64,000 bases of DNA, taken from Prostheceraeus crozeri. Lineage: Eukaryota; Platyhelminthes; Polycladida; Euryleptidae. Of the stretch, positions 1-9,500 are shown piece by piece. Below the pieces are notes generated by a model. It was not told the origin of the DNA and searched no databases. It worked only from the letters and a program-made list of their open reading frames with translations. The stretch lies in contig CAJQUW010007057.1 of the NCBI GenBank assembly GCA_907163375.1, positions 1 through 64,000 on the forward strand, read 5' to 3'. Every line of letters starts with the position of its first letter. Position 1 is the first letter of the stretch. Both the position numbers and the translations under genes were made by a program.

Positions 1-22
1 GATAACTATATCATGAATTTTT

Positions 23-676
23 TTAATCAATAATAATTGTAATGAAGCCATAATCTTTTGACCAAGCATTGTTACACGATTGTTTAAATTCATCTTTATT
101 TCTTACACATAAATCTCTTAACAAATCACTTAATTTTCTTGCATTTATTTCAAATAGTATAAATATATTTGCATTCTTTCTAATAACACTTCCGTCTAAT
201 GAATACATACTTTGTGTTAAATAAAAAACACTACAGTTATTATGTCTACCTCTTGTGAAATAATTTCTCTGAACTGACTGATTTCTATCATTAACACAAT
301 CATCAAAAATTACACAATGTTTCATTGTTTTATCTAGTTTACTAGGATCTTACATATTACCACTATCATCTATTAATTGTATCTTTATATGCTTATCTTT
401 ATTGGATTCTACTAACTGATTATTTTTTACTGCTTCTTCACACCACGAACTTATTTCTTCTTCATATTCAGAATTTTTATATTCTTTGAATAATGAAGCA
501 GTTGCTGTTTTTTTAAGATTATTTTCTAATCCATATTTTAAAAATTGATAGACGGGTTGTTCTGCTGTTGTTGTATAAATTATAAGATTGTTATAATCCA
601 AAAAATTTGGAGTCGTTAAAATTTTAAATAATAAATACGTTTTTCCACAACCCGATCTTCCGCAAATAACTGACAA
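23..676 (-). pseudogene. Polinton genome-packaging ATPase (fossil part)
   Basis: This is the FtsK/HerA-superfamily (A32-like) ATPase that pumps DNA into capsids in Polintons and related viruses. A Walker A loop of the form GRSGCGKT lies near the N-terminal end, and a hydrophobic strand ending in FDD (Walker B) lies in the C-terminal block. It is followed by a GRH...TQ sensor-like stretch common in these ATPases. The gene is broken (about one break) and is the leftmost readable part of the element. Assignment to the packaging ATPase is fairly secure from the paired Walker motifs and the neighbouring structural-type genes. Confidence 0.65.
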
Positions 677-882
677 AACTTTATTAGATAAATTTGGATG
701 ATGATTAAATCTAAGTTTTTTTTATTTAATGGGGGTAGTTTACTCATTTTTAATAAAAAAAATTATTTTTATTTTATTTTTATTTTAAAAGAAGAAGAAG
801 AAAATTAAACTTCTCTAGCTTCGCGTGGGAGTTTATACCTCCCGAACCAAAAGATCTATCATAATCTCTTCACCTCCAAAAT

Positions 883-1620
883 TTATTTCTTGTCCTTTCT
901 CATCAGTGATTCTAATGTAAATGTTGTTAATAGTTTTTCTTTAATAGGAAAATATATTAATGTTTGTGGAATTACATTTAATCTATAACCAATGGGTACA
1001 GTAAAAGCTGGAAAACTGAATATTAAATTTGACAATTTACCATTTATATATCCTCCTTCAATAATGTCACAATGTACAACAATTGAATTTATTTCAGTTA
1101 TTTTTGGAAGCTTCTCACCTAAATGATAACCTTGACTATTGGTTTGTTTATTAAATCCTATTAGCTTTGACAATGATCTATCATGATTAAAATCAACTTG
1201 ATGATTTTCGTCTAAAGTAAGAGAAAATTTATTAACTGCCGGTTCAACTGCAAAATGTAATTGTTTCTTATCTTTAAATGGTATACCTAAATCTCTCTTA
1301 ATTTCATTTGATATTGATTCAATTTCATAAGAACCAGGAATAAAAGTTAGTATTTTCCACGTTTTACCTTTATCAGTAGAATATCTAAATTGATCATTCA
1401 CATCTTTGATAACGTTTTGAATAGTGTTAAATGTGGAGAAACTAGTCAATGCAATTTAATAATTTTTATTTTGTTCCAAATGTAGAATGGGTTCTAAATT
1501 ACAAGTGTGTGATGAAGTAGTTGTTATAATTTTTAACGTCGTACTAAATTTTGATGAACCCAAAATCTCTGTTAGATTATCTAAATGATTATTAATTTTG
1601 TCTAAATCTGCTGAACACAT
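883..1620 (-). pseudogene. Polinton minor-capsid/penton-like protein (fossil part)
   Basis: The block encodes a beta-rich protein. Its pattern (a short N-terminal segment, a middle with QVDF...LIGFN, then a C-terminal half with VHCDI, NGKLSNLIFSF and IYFPI) matches, from memory, a protein that recurs next to the packaging ATPase in invertebrate Polinton-like elements. I infer a minor capsid or penton role from that context and from the predicted strands; no catalytic motif is present. The gene is broken (about one break). Confidence 0.45.
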
Positions 1621-1662
1621 ATTTTAGTTAAAATTTTGAATAAATATTTTTTTATAAAAAAA

Positions 1663-2541
1663 TTAAAAACAACAACATGTTTCAGCTATACTTTTATAAT
1701 CCTCTTCATTTAGAATCTTCTTTTCTAACAGTCTTTTCAATATAGCATGAATTTCATTGAAACTAGAATTATGTCCTTCTTTTATTGCAGATATTAAAAT
1801 ATTTAATCTATTTAGTAATTCTTGTGGATCATCTGGTAAAAATACAGTTGTTTCTGTTTTAAAACCTTTTCCTACTTTAACTCCCGTTGATAATTAATTT
1901 TCTAATTGTTTATAACGTCTAAGAGATTTTGCTGCACCAACTCTATCTAACATGGCTTTATATTTTATGAGATCTTCTACAGCATAATTATTTAAATCTG
2001 CTCCTCTTAAAAGATCAACAAAATTTCTATCTAAACTAAAAGGAGATTTATCTGGTGAAAAAATTAAACCTCGAAAAGGTTGTGGAAATATTTCTTTTGG
2101 TCCGAGATAAAATCTAGGTATTGTTTTTCCATCTATAAATGAAATAGAATGTTCAAATTGCATAGATTTTGGTAATTTCTTATTAATGTTTGATTCTAGT
2201 AATCCATAGTCATCTAATATAGTTTTGCGTTCTGGATCTGTTATATCAATTTGTTTTTCATTAAATTCTTTTTCAAGAGTTTTAAATGGTTCCATAGTTT
2301 TTTCAAAATCAGTTTTTACTTGCTCGGTTTGCTGCATTTTTTCAAACATATCAGATTGAATACCAGCTTTTATCCTTCTATGTTGAAGATGATTTTCTTT
2401 CATAATATTATTTTGTTTTATTAACTCTTCTGATTGTTTAATTCTTTTTTGATTATCAGCTTTAATTTTATCCATTTTTAAAATATAATATTTGAATTTT
2501 TTGGTAACATTGGAATACAACAAAAACATTTTACTGAACAA
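1663..2541 (-). pseudogene. Polinton-associated coiled-coil protein, role unknown (fossil part)
   Basis: The N-terminal half is a charged helix rich in K, E and Q, likely a coiled coil. The C-terminal half has a compact segment with PRFYLGPKE and FSPDKSPF, followed by a helical tail with LPDDPQELLNRLNIL. I remember the same order of helix, short globular part and leucine-rich tail from uncharacterised proteins beside Polinton ATPases. The function is unknown; scaffold or structural protein is only a guess from position. The gene is broken (about one break). Confidence 0.4.
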
Positions 2542-2597
2542 ATTATTTTTTTTATTGCTTTGTTGTCTAACATCTTTTCGCTTAAAGTTTTCTCGTT

Positions 2598-3395
2598 TTA
2601 GGTTTTGTTTAATAAAGTTTTTAGTTCTTCTGAAAAAAATTTATCATTTTCTTCATTAGAAATTTTACCATCACTAAAAGTTTTACCATCACTACAATTT
2701 TTATCATCAACTTTTTCGGACTTTAAATGAAATGATATTTTATTAGCTTCATTAGCTATTTGATCAAATTTTTCAATCTCATCTAACGTAATAACATTAT
2801 CATCACAAACTCTTTGAAAGTAGTAATGTAATTTGTCATAGACTTCTTTAATATGTAAATGCTTAGTTTTTAATGATTTTCGTTTCTTAGTTATTAAAGA
2901 TTTATCTAACATTGTAACAAGTGAAGTTGCAAAAACACCCGTACCTGCTAAACCTGTAGCAACTACTGGAATTACTAAAACACCTGAAGATATAACAATT
3001 GTTAAAGCACCTAAACTTATTGTTAAGAATATGCCAATTCCTTGTGTTACATTCTTAGCATTGGACCATCTCTTTCTTAATGTTTTGTAATGCTCTAATC
3101 TTAATAATAATTGAGATTCCTTATCTTTCATATACCTAACTCTATCTTTATGTTTTTCTTTATTCATTTCATATGATAACGAAAGATATATTCTTGGAGT
3201 TTCTTCCACTTTTATTCCTTCCATTTTCGTCCCCGTCGAAGTTCCTTCCATTTCTGAGGCTTCTTCCATTTTCGTCGTCGCCGTTGCGGTCGTCGCCGTC
3301 CCCGTTGAGGTTTCCATTTTTAAAGAAATATTTTGAATACAATCTTCTGGTATATTAAGTCTACGTGATATTTTTTGGGCTACCGAAATTTTCAT
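2598..3395 (-). CDS. Polinton-associated membrane protein, role unknown
   Basis: A 265-residue open frame, the first gene inside the right terminus of the element. It has a Thr/Ala/Gly/Glu-rich N-terminus with imperfect repeats around KMEE and KMEG (roughly residues 25-65). A basic helix follows, then two adjacent hydrophobic spans (about residues 120-165) that look like a helical hairpin in a membrane. The C-terminal half is a charged helical tail. No enzyme motif is visible. Such small membrane proteins are common accessory genes in these elements; membrane attachment is inferred only from hydrophobicity. Confidence 0.4.
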   Translation of the reverse strand: MKISVAQKISRRLNIPEDCIQNISLKMETSTGTATTATATTKMEEASEMEGTSTGTKMEGIKVEETPRIYLSLSYEMNKEKHKDRVRYMKDKESQLLLRLEHYKTLRKRWSNAKNVTQGIGIFLTISLGALTIVISSGVLVIPVVATGLAGTGVFATSLVTMLDKSLITKKRKSLKTKHLHIKEVYDKLHYYFQRVCDDNVITLDEIEKFDQIANEANKISFHLKSEKVDDKNCSDGKTFSDGKISNEENDKFFSEELKTLLNKT

Positions 3396-3652
3396 CTGCC
3401 TAAACTTGCGACCTTCGGCTACGTAATATTTTGAGACAACTTAAATTTTCGATTACGTGATATTTTAAGACCGCCTAAATTTTCGTCCACGTGATATTTT
3501 GAGGCCGCCTAAATTTTTGAAATTTTAATTTTTTTGAAAATTTGTCACTACCTAAATTTTCGGCCTTCGGCCTTCGCCCACGTGAAATTTGAAGTCTACC
3601 TAAATTTTTGAAATTTTGATTTTTTGAAAATTTTTGAAAAAAAACCGCAAAA

Positions 3653-3737
3653 GTGTGACATCCGGCGCAAGCGAAGCGAAGCGAAGAAAAGCGAAGCGAA
3701 GCGAAGCGTCGCGCCGGATGTCACACTATATACTACT
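3653..3737. repeat. Polinton terminus: 16-bp inverted repeat around GCGAA tandem repeats
   Basis: Two perfect 16-bp arms, GTGTGACATCCGGCGC at 3653-3668 and its complement at 3711-3726, enclose 42 bp of GCGAA-type tandem repeats. Eleven bases further, 3727-3737 reads outward on the minus strand as a terminus beginning AGTAG. This probably marks the end of the element; the matching TIR lies outside the window. Confidence 0.55.
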
Positions 3738-3812
3738 GGTACTGAAATACGTATAAAGGCAAGTCTACTCAACTGAAGACGGTAAGGGAAATAAATTGAT
3801 ACTTATAAACGA

Positions 3813-5087
3813 TTATATTTTTATCTTAATTATCTTAAGGACAGCCCCCGACCAATCCTGGAAGTCAGAATTCTTAAGGGCGTATTTTCTGCAAGACTTT
3901 TCAATAAAAGCAACTAATGCATTTTTAACACTGACTCTAACAAAATCCCAAGACATGTGAATAGGCTCTCTATAATTGGTGCCCTTAGCCATCAAATCCC
4001 TAAGTATAGGGTTGGATGTAATATTCAAGTCACCAGTAACCACGTGTAAAGCGGGCTTGTAGCAGAAGATAGAAACAGAACAAAGACAAGGCTTGCTAAT
4101 AAATTCTCTGATTTCATCAATAGAAGCATTCTTCAAGATCTGGTTGTAATTGAAGAGCTTCCGACCAATAGGGGTGGTGTATTTGAAGAAAACCAGTAGT
4201 GGACATTTACAACGAATTGGATTAGGCAACATACTGTCAACATGCGAATCAGCGAAAATGGAAGAAACTTTTAAGAGATCTACTTCTTTGCACTCAAAAG
4301 GGATAATAATAACTTCCCTGTCGACCTTATCAACGGAATCTTCGACTTTTAAGAATCTCGAACAGAAGGATTCGACCAGATACGAGCAGGTACCCGGCTT
4401 GCTAAGAGTAAAAGCAAGAAGTTGTTTCAGTGTGGTACGACTAAGAGATTTCAAAGTGATGTAAAATTCGTAAAACATGTTGGAAAAACAAAGGCTATTA
4501 ATTTTATCGTAGAGAGACTCCAAGCATTTAGTCAAGACATTTCTCTTATTACTGTGAATCCCATGCCCTCTAGGTCTTCTAAGGACCGGCGAAGAGAAGT
4601 ACTGCTTATGTAAGGAACCTTTGGAGACACAACCAAAACCTTGAATTCTATCGTTCAAGCCAAGTGGGAAGATTGTACATAGTGTTTTAATCCAAAAATC
4701 CTCCTTCTTCAGAAGCTCCCTATCCCTAAGGTCAGAATTATCAGAGAAGTTGGAATCTACATGGTCTATAATTTGCAATTTAATGTTGCAAAAATTATGA
4801 CCATCTTGCCTAAAGTGTTCATAAAGGAAAGTAGTGGGTTTTGAGAATGCATGGTGACGGTGACCATTCAACCTTGCATTTAGAGATTGGGTGGTTTTGC
4901 CAACATATTGGAACCCGCATTCGCTGCAAGAAATGAGATAGGTTACAAAGCTGGATTTGCAATCGAAAGAACCATTTAATTCTATGAGAAAAGCTTTTCT
5001 AGTGGTGTTTGATACGATATTGATTGATTTTTCGATTAGTGATTGCTTGACTTTTGGGCAATTTGTATTATTGTGCGGCAAAACCAT
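3813..5087 (-). pseudogene. Permuted (Naiad-type) Penelope-like element, GIY-YIG N-terminal part
   Basis: A 424-residue frame with a GIY-YIG endonuclease domain near its N-terminus (about residues 48-140). It shows a Cys pair in LISCSECG, the strand FQYVGKT, the helix SLNARLNGHR and a downstream KKEDFWIKTL carrying the acidic residue. The C-terminal part contains KCPLL, HVVTGDLNI and KGTNYREP, a pattern I remember just before the reverse transcriptase in permuted PLEs where the endonuclease comes first. No reverse transcriptase follows; the reading frame ends at 3813, 75 bp from the Polinton terminus. This is therefore a truncated copy. RT fragments of what may be the same lineage lie at 55863 and 57703. 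Confidence 0.6.
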
Positions 5088-5282
5088 GATTTATTTTGAC
5101 ATAATTTAATTGATTACCTACCTTTTTTCCCAAATTTAAGCCATTATTCATTGCTATTCATTTTGTCGCTTTTTGTCAGATATTCTAGGTGTTCAGTGGC
5201 AATCATTCTACAAGAACTAACAATGATCGACAAAATAGATTTTGTAGGATAAATGTCAATTGTCAGTTAATGGTTTACAATG
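5017..5282 (+). repeat. 266-bp segment shared with a nested element at 59725-59996
   Basis: The first ~70 bp of the GIY-YIG frame plus ~195 bp upstream closely match 59725-59996. There the segment is the right part of a TA-flanked 432-bp element with CACTGTAAACCG-type ends. Here it ends at GGTTTACAATG (5282), a slightly changed version of the same terminus. The match ends sharply at about 5017. Confidence 0.75.
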
Positions 5283-5337
5283 TGATAGCAAGAATTCTGA
5301 TTTACATACAGTAGTCTTCACATGAAATGACAACAAG

Positions 5338-5343
5338 TTTATT
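5338..5343 (-). other. Candidate polyadenylation signal of the GPCR gene
   Basis: Plus-strand TTTATT reads AATAAA on the minus strand, 82 bp beyond the GPCR stop codon. It would end the transcript just before the repeat ending at 5282. Confidence 0.4.
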
Positions 5344-5424
5344 GCGATAAGATGTCAGAATCTGCAGATATTTAGTGAAATGTTGTTTTGATAATTCGTC
5401 AATGGATTTGTTTTCAATTTTCCA

Positions 5425-6576
5425 TTACGAAATAGTACTATTACCTGCTGTAATCGTTACATCATTCACCTGTATCTTGTTTCGCTTTAGAGAATAGATG
5501 AATTGATGGAAAGTGTCACGAAATCCTTTGCTGCTTCCATAGTAAAGTAGGAAATTGATTGCGAATATTGTATAGAATGAGATAAACCCAAAATGCTTCA
5601 TAAGTATATATGCACCTTCATCATATTCAGCCAGTATCTTCTTTTGCAAAAAGAACATAGTAATTACGGGGCAAAAACATAGACATTGAAATATGCCAAC
5701 GGAAAACATCATTTTCACCGAATCCACCGCCTCTCTTGTCTGCTGGTCATCATGTTTTGTCAAAGTAAGTATTAAAGTAATACTTGACAAAATCATTTGA
5801 ACTATAAAAAGTAGGACTAACACGTTTGTATAACTTATATATAAACTGTGGATTGTCGAGACATAATTAATATCGTCGATTGGGTTGCAGACGCATCCAT
5901 CATATCGGAATAGACTGAAATAAAGCCTCCCAGGGACTTCAACACCAGCAATGATGATATAGGAAGAAATGATAATTGCCTTCTGATTAACAAACCGCAT
6001 TTTATGAGGCATGATAACAAGAGCAAATCTTTCCGTAACCATCCCAATAACTGAATACCAGCTACAATCGGTAAGTCCTTCTCCAACTGTATAATGAATG
6101 TTGCACGTGTAAAAGTTATTGCTAACAAATGACTTCGCATATTGCAATTGGTACCAAATAGCAAACATATTCATTGGCATTCCAATCAGGTCACAAATTC
6201 CAGCGACAGAAAAATAGATCCTTGTACTCATCCGCAATCCTTTAAATTTCTTTAGAACGATAACCGTGCAGATATTTGCTAAAGTTCCGAACACCATTAT
6301 TGCCATTGCAATAGCAGCTGCTGCTAATCTTATTTTGATATAGGGATTTTGATTCCATCTTGGAAAGTTAAGTGCATAGCGGTCTTTAATTATATTTTTG
6401 TCCCAAATATTTGAGTAGTTTTCTGCCTTGCAATTAGTATTACTATTCATGCTTCGGTAAAGTTTGGATATGATGATTTGAAAACATGTTTCAATCAGAA
6501 TAATGTCATAAATAGTTTCTGTACACGAATGAAATGTCATCAATTGTGATAACGCGCTACGATTGGAAAAACTCAT
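5425..6576 (-). CDS. Rhodopsin-family (class A) G-protein-coupled receptor
   Basis: A 383-residue intronless frame with seven hydrophobic helices at roughly 83-108, 116-144, 157-182, 198-218, 243-272, 285-310 and 322-347. Family marks: Cys158 at the top of helix 3 with Cys228/Cys230 in the second extracellular loop, E-R-F in place of D-R-Y at 182-184, CFCP in helix 6 in place of CWxP, NFLLY in place of NPxxY at 341-345, and an amphipathic helix 8 (GFRDTFHQF). Met43 (start at 6450) is a better start than Met1 because the preceding residues are hydrophobic and the N-terminus then carries the glycosylation site NYS. It is probably a cell-surface receptor for a peptide or other small ligand; the ligand cannot be told. 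No stop interrupts it and it is the only convincing host gene here. Confidence 0.85.
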   Translation of the reverse strand: MSFSNRSALSQLMTFHSCTETIYDIILIETCFQIIISKLYRSMNSNTNCKAENYSNIWDKNIIKDRYALNFPRWNQNPYIKIRLAAAAIAMAIMVFGTLANICTVIVLKKFKGLRMSTRIYFSVAGICDLIGMPMNMFAIWYQLQYAKSFVSNNFYTCNIHYTVGEGLTDCSWYSVIGMVTERFALVIMPHKMRFVNQKAIIISSYIIIAGVEVPGRLYFSLFRYDGCVCNPIDDINYVSTIHSLYISYTNVLVLLFIVQMILSSITLILTLTKHDDQQTREAVDSVKMMFSVGIFQCLCFCPVITMFFLQKKILAEYDEGAYILMKHFGFISFYTIFAINFLLYYGSSKGFRDTFHQFIYSLKRNKIQVNDVTITAGNSTIS

Positions 6577-9500
6577 ATTGGGTACAATAATGTCTTTCCT
6601 TGTGTCATTCCTTCCACGTTTATCTTATCTCTCTGATAAGTGTGCACAGAAATGAGCAGATTGAATAGAAATGGTCCAACAATGGTAATACACGCAGCAC
6701 AATATTGTTATGCCATCAGTTTGTAGTCCATGGTGTAGACGAGCTCGCACCTTCTTCACTAGGCCACGCTGACGGTACAAAAGGAATCCGAGCTGAGGCA
6801 GTAGTCATCTCCAAGCGATATCAACAGCTCACTGTCCTATTATAATGGACAGCCTTTTCAGCAAACACATGAGAAAATATGATGTTTTTATAAGTCAACG
6901 TAATTGAGCACAGTATCAGTTGTGTTAGCTGGCGGTTTCACGATATTTTCTGCTATACTTTGTTTTAATGGAATTGATTTTTTCCATGAAGCAGCACCCA
7001 GTTGCATTTGTCCATTTTTTCAAAATGAACAAGTGAATCCTTTTTCATCTGATAGTATACATTCATCAACGGGAATTTCTGCACTCTCTGAGACCTGAGA
7101 GGGTTCCAGTGGACCACCTTGGCCTACCTACCACATTTCTACTGATTCAATTCAGATGAAATAGCACACACAGATTCAATGTCAAAAATGATGATTTTAC
7201 CTGGGCATGAGCGGTTGATATATCCTCACCTCAAAAAGTGAAATAGAAAAATATTTCTATTTGGCTCCGATATCGATTGAACCCCTTCAGGTCTCTGAGG
7301 ATCAAAATCTAAAGAGAATGAGAACGATTAAGTCAATAAAAGACACCGAAGCTCTTAACAAGCCAAGATCAAACACGCCAAATTGTGCGACGTTTCAGTG
7401 ACTCCCATCAACCTGATCATGCAGAAGAGAAACACAGACAATGTCAAGTTTTACAGAGAAGTTTGCGAACGTATTTCATTGGCCGGCTATATTTTATATA
7501 ATGATCGGAAGGACCAACATCATCGAGAAAAGTTTTGCACAATGATCTGAATTCTTCGAAGCTGAAGGAATCGAGGCGATCAGAGCATTTTGAAGGAATT
7601 CATAACAATCCGCAGGCGACACACGACCATTTTTCCTATCTCTGTAAGGGATTAAGTAAGGGATTAATCATTTCTAGTTAGTTCTTGGATGTGGCTTCAT
7701 TTTGAATCTTTTTGCATTTCTAGCAAAGTGACACCCTTAAACAATCTAATTCTGTGGTCTAAAGTGTGGTCTAGTCGAATAACATGCTGTTTATACTAAT
7801 GAGATGCTGGTTTATGATTGACATTTCATCAATTAAAAGATTGTGCATATTTCTCTTGGAACACTTTTCAAACCTCGACAGTCTAGGCTGTTGTTGACTT
7901 CTGTTCCCAGTTGATATGTCTGTTGTTTGTGATATCTGTTATAAGTCGCAATGATGCGAAGCCATAGCTCGTCTCGCCTCGAGCAGTCACGTCTAATTTG
8001 AAAATGATCAATTACATTAATGTGAAGACTACTAAAAAATACCAGTACCTGCAGTAAAACACAACAAATATTGTAACTATGCAATAGCTGCATGCAATTT
8101 TGATAACTGCTATAAGGCCTACTGATAAATGACTGTTTTGATCAATGCCGCGTGAAAATGTTTGAAAATCTGTGCCGCAGAGTCATCGAGGACTGATTTC
8201 GACCAACAGAATGATTTAATTGCATTACATAGATATCATTTGATGCAACACAATAGTTGTCCGTCTCATGCATATTCGAATGTATATCTTCACCCGCCTG
8301 TGCCATGAAGAAGATTCTCTCTACTCGTACCCGCCCGCAACGGTATTCCAGCATTACGGCGTCACGTTTCCAGAAATTATCCCCTTTGTGATCAAGTCAC
8401 CAGACATTGCTTCTTAAATTGCTGTTGATGTTGCAATAGGGATAGTGTCTACTAGTGCGCATGCAAAATTTCAGGTCTAAATTCACTTTATTTCGGCTTT
8501 GAAATAAAAAAGTGCTAAAAAAATCGAACTAAATTTCATTCTTGAAGTTCTTCCTCGAAAATACCTTCGTGAAGTTGTAAATGACTATTGAATTTTCAAT
8601 TTCTTCCTCCTCGACTTTTTCGAGCATTTCATGAAGCTTCATCTCTCACAGCCTGTGTTTTTGGCCACTCTCGGAGTTCTCAATCTCTTAGCTATGTCAC
8701 GTTTCGAATGAACCGTCGCAAGATGCAAGTTGAAACTATTAACCAATTTCTATTGCCTGTTCCACACTGTTTTGTTTACATACAAGCAGTTAATCAGTGT
8801 TATGGGGTGAAGCAAGCCAAATTCAAATAATAGATAGCCTGCTCAGCGATAGGCAGCACAGCTGAAATTTCAATTAAGGTAATTTTGACATTGCACTTTT
8901 TATTAGTCTCAACTCATCATACCAACAGTGCACTGGATGGAATTTCAGTAAAAAAGGAATTGAATAATGAATTATGGTCCGATGTTGCCATTTCCGAATC
9001 ATTTGACTTATTCATTCATGCATGCAACAAGAGCACTCATGCCCGCCCATGATTCATTCTTTTCTCGATTCATAGTTATTTATGCGATTTCTTGAAGACA
9101 AAGTAGTCATTAGTCAATAGTCATAGCTTAGTCATGCCGAGCGTGTCATATATGATACATTGACAGGCTTAGGGTCCTGATGAATAAACAAATGTTTGGA
9201 ATTTAATATTCTTTGACACAGATGATACATATGATATTTTCTTTTTCTTTTCTTGTGTTGCTTTGTGATTTTGCTTCATAAAATATAAACAAAGTTGATG
9301 TATATAAAGAAATCTGCAACTTATGCAGATTCGAAGACAATTCAACTGATTGCTGGTTGCGTCATTTACAAAACCTAGAGGCATTTCTGGCTGAAAATGT
9401 ATATACGATGCGTTTGAACATGATCTAAAGAGCAACCTGGATTGCATTTTTACAATGAATACATTTTACTTGAAGCATTATACAGTAGACAAAATAATAC

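Larger units (their letters stand above)
1..3737 (-). mobile_element. Polinton/Maverick-type element, right end (fossil, broken)
   Basis: The first 3.7 kb holds a minus-strand gene cluster typical of capsid-bearing Polinton-like elements: a packaging ATPase, a protein resembling the minor-capsid/penton group, a coiled-coil protein of unknown role and a membrane protein. It ends in a 16-bp inverted repeat and, read outward on the minus strand, a terminus beginning AGTAGTATATAG, which suits the 5'-AG ends of Polinton TIRs. The element runs off the left edge, so integrase, polymerase and major capsid are not seen here. About three breaks are visible in the coding blocks, while long frames remain open, so the insertion looks moderately young. 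Family assignment rests on remembered protein patterns. Confidence 0.65.

Noticed and set aside
4150-4613. Plus-strand frames over the GIY-YIG gene
   Set aside because: Antisense shadows of the minus-strand frame; no family resemblance.
7545-7620. BED zinc-finger-like trace, similar to 35268-35330
   Set aside because: Resemblance is limited to about 20 codons with interruptions; too weak to annotate.
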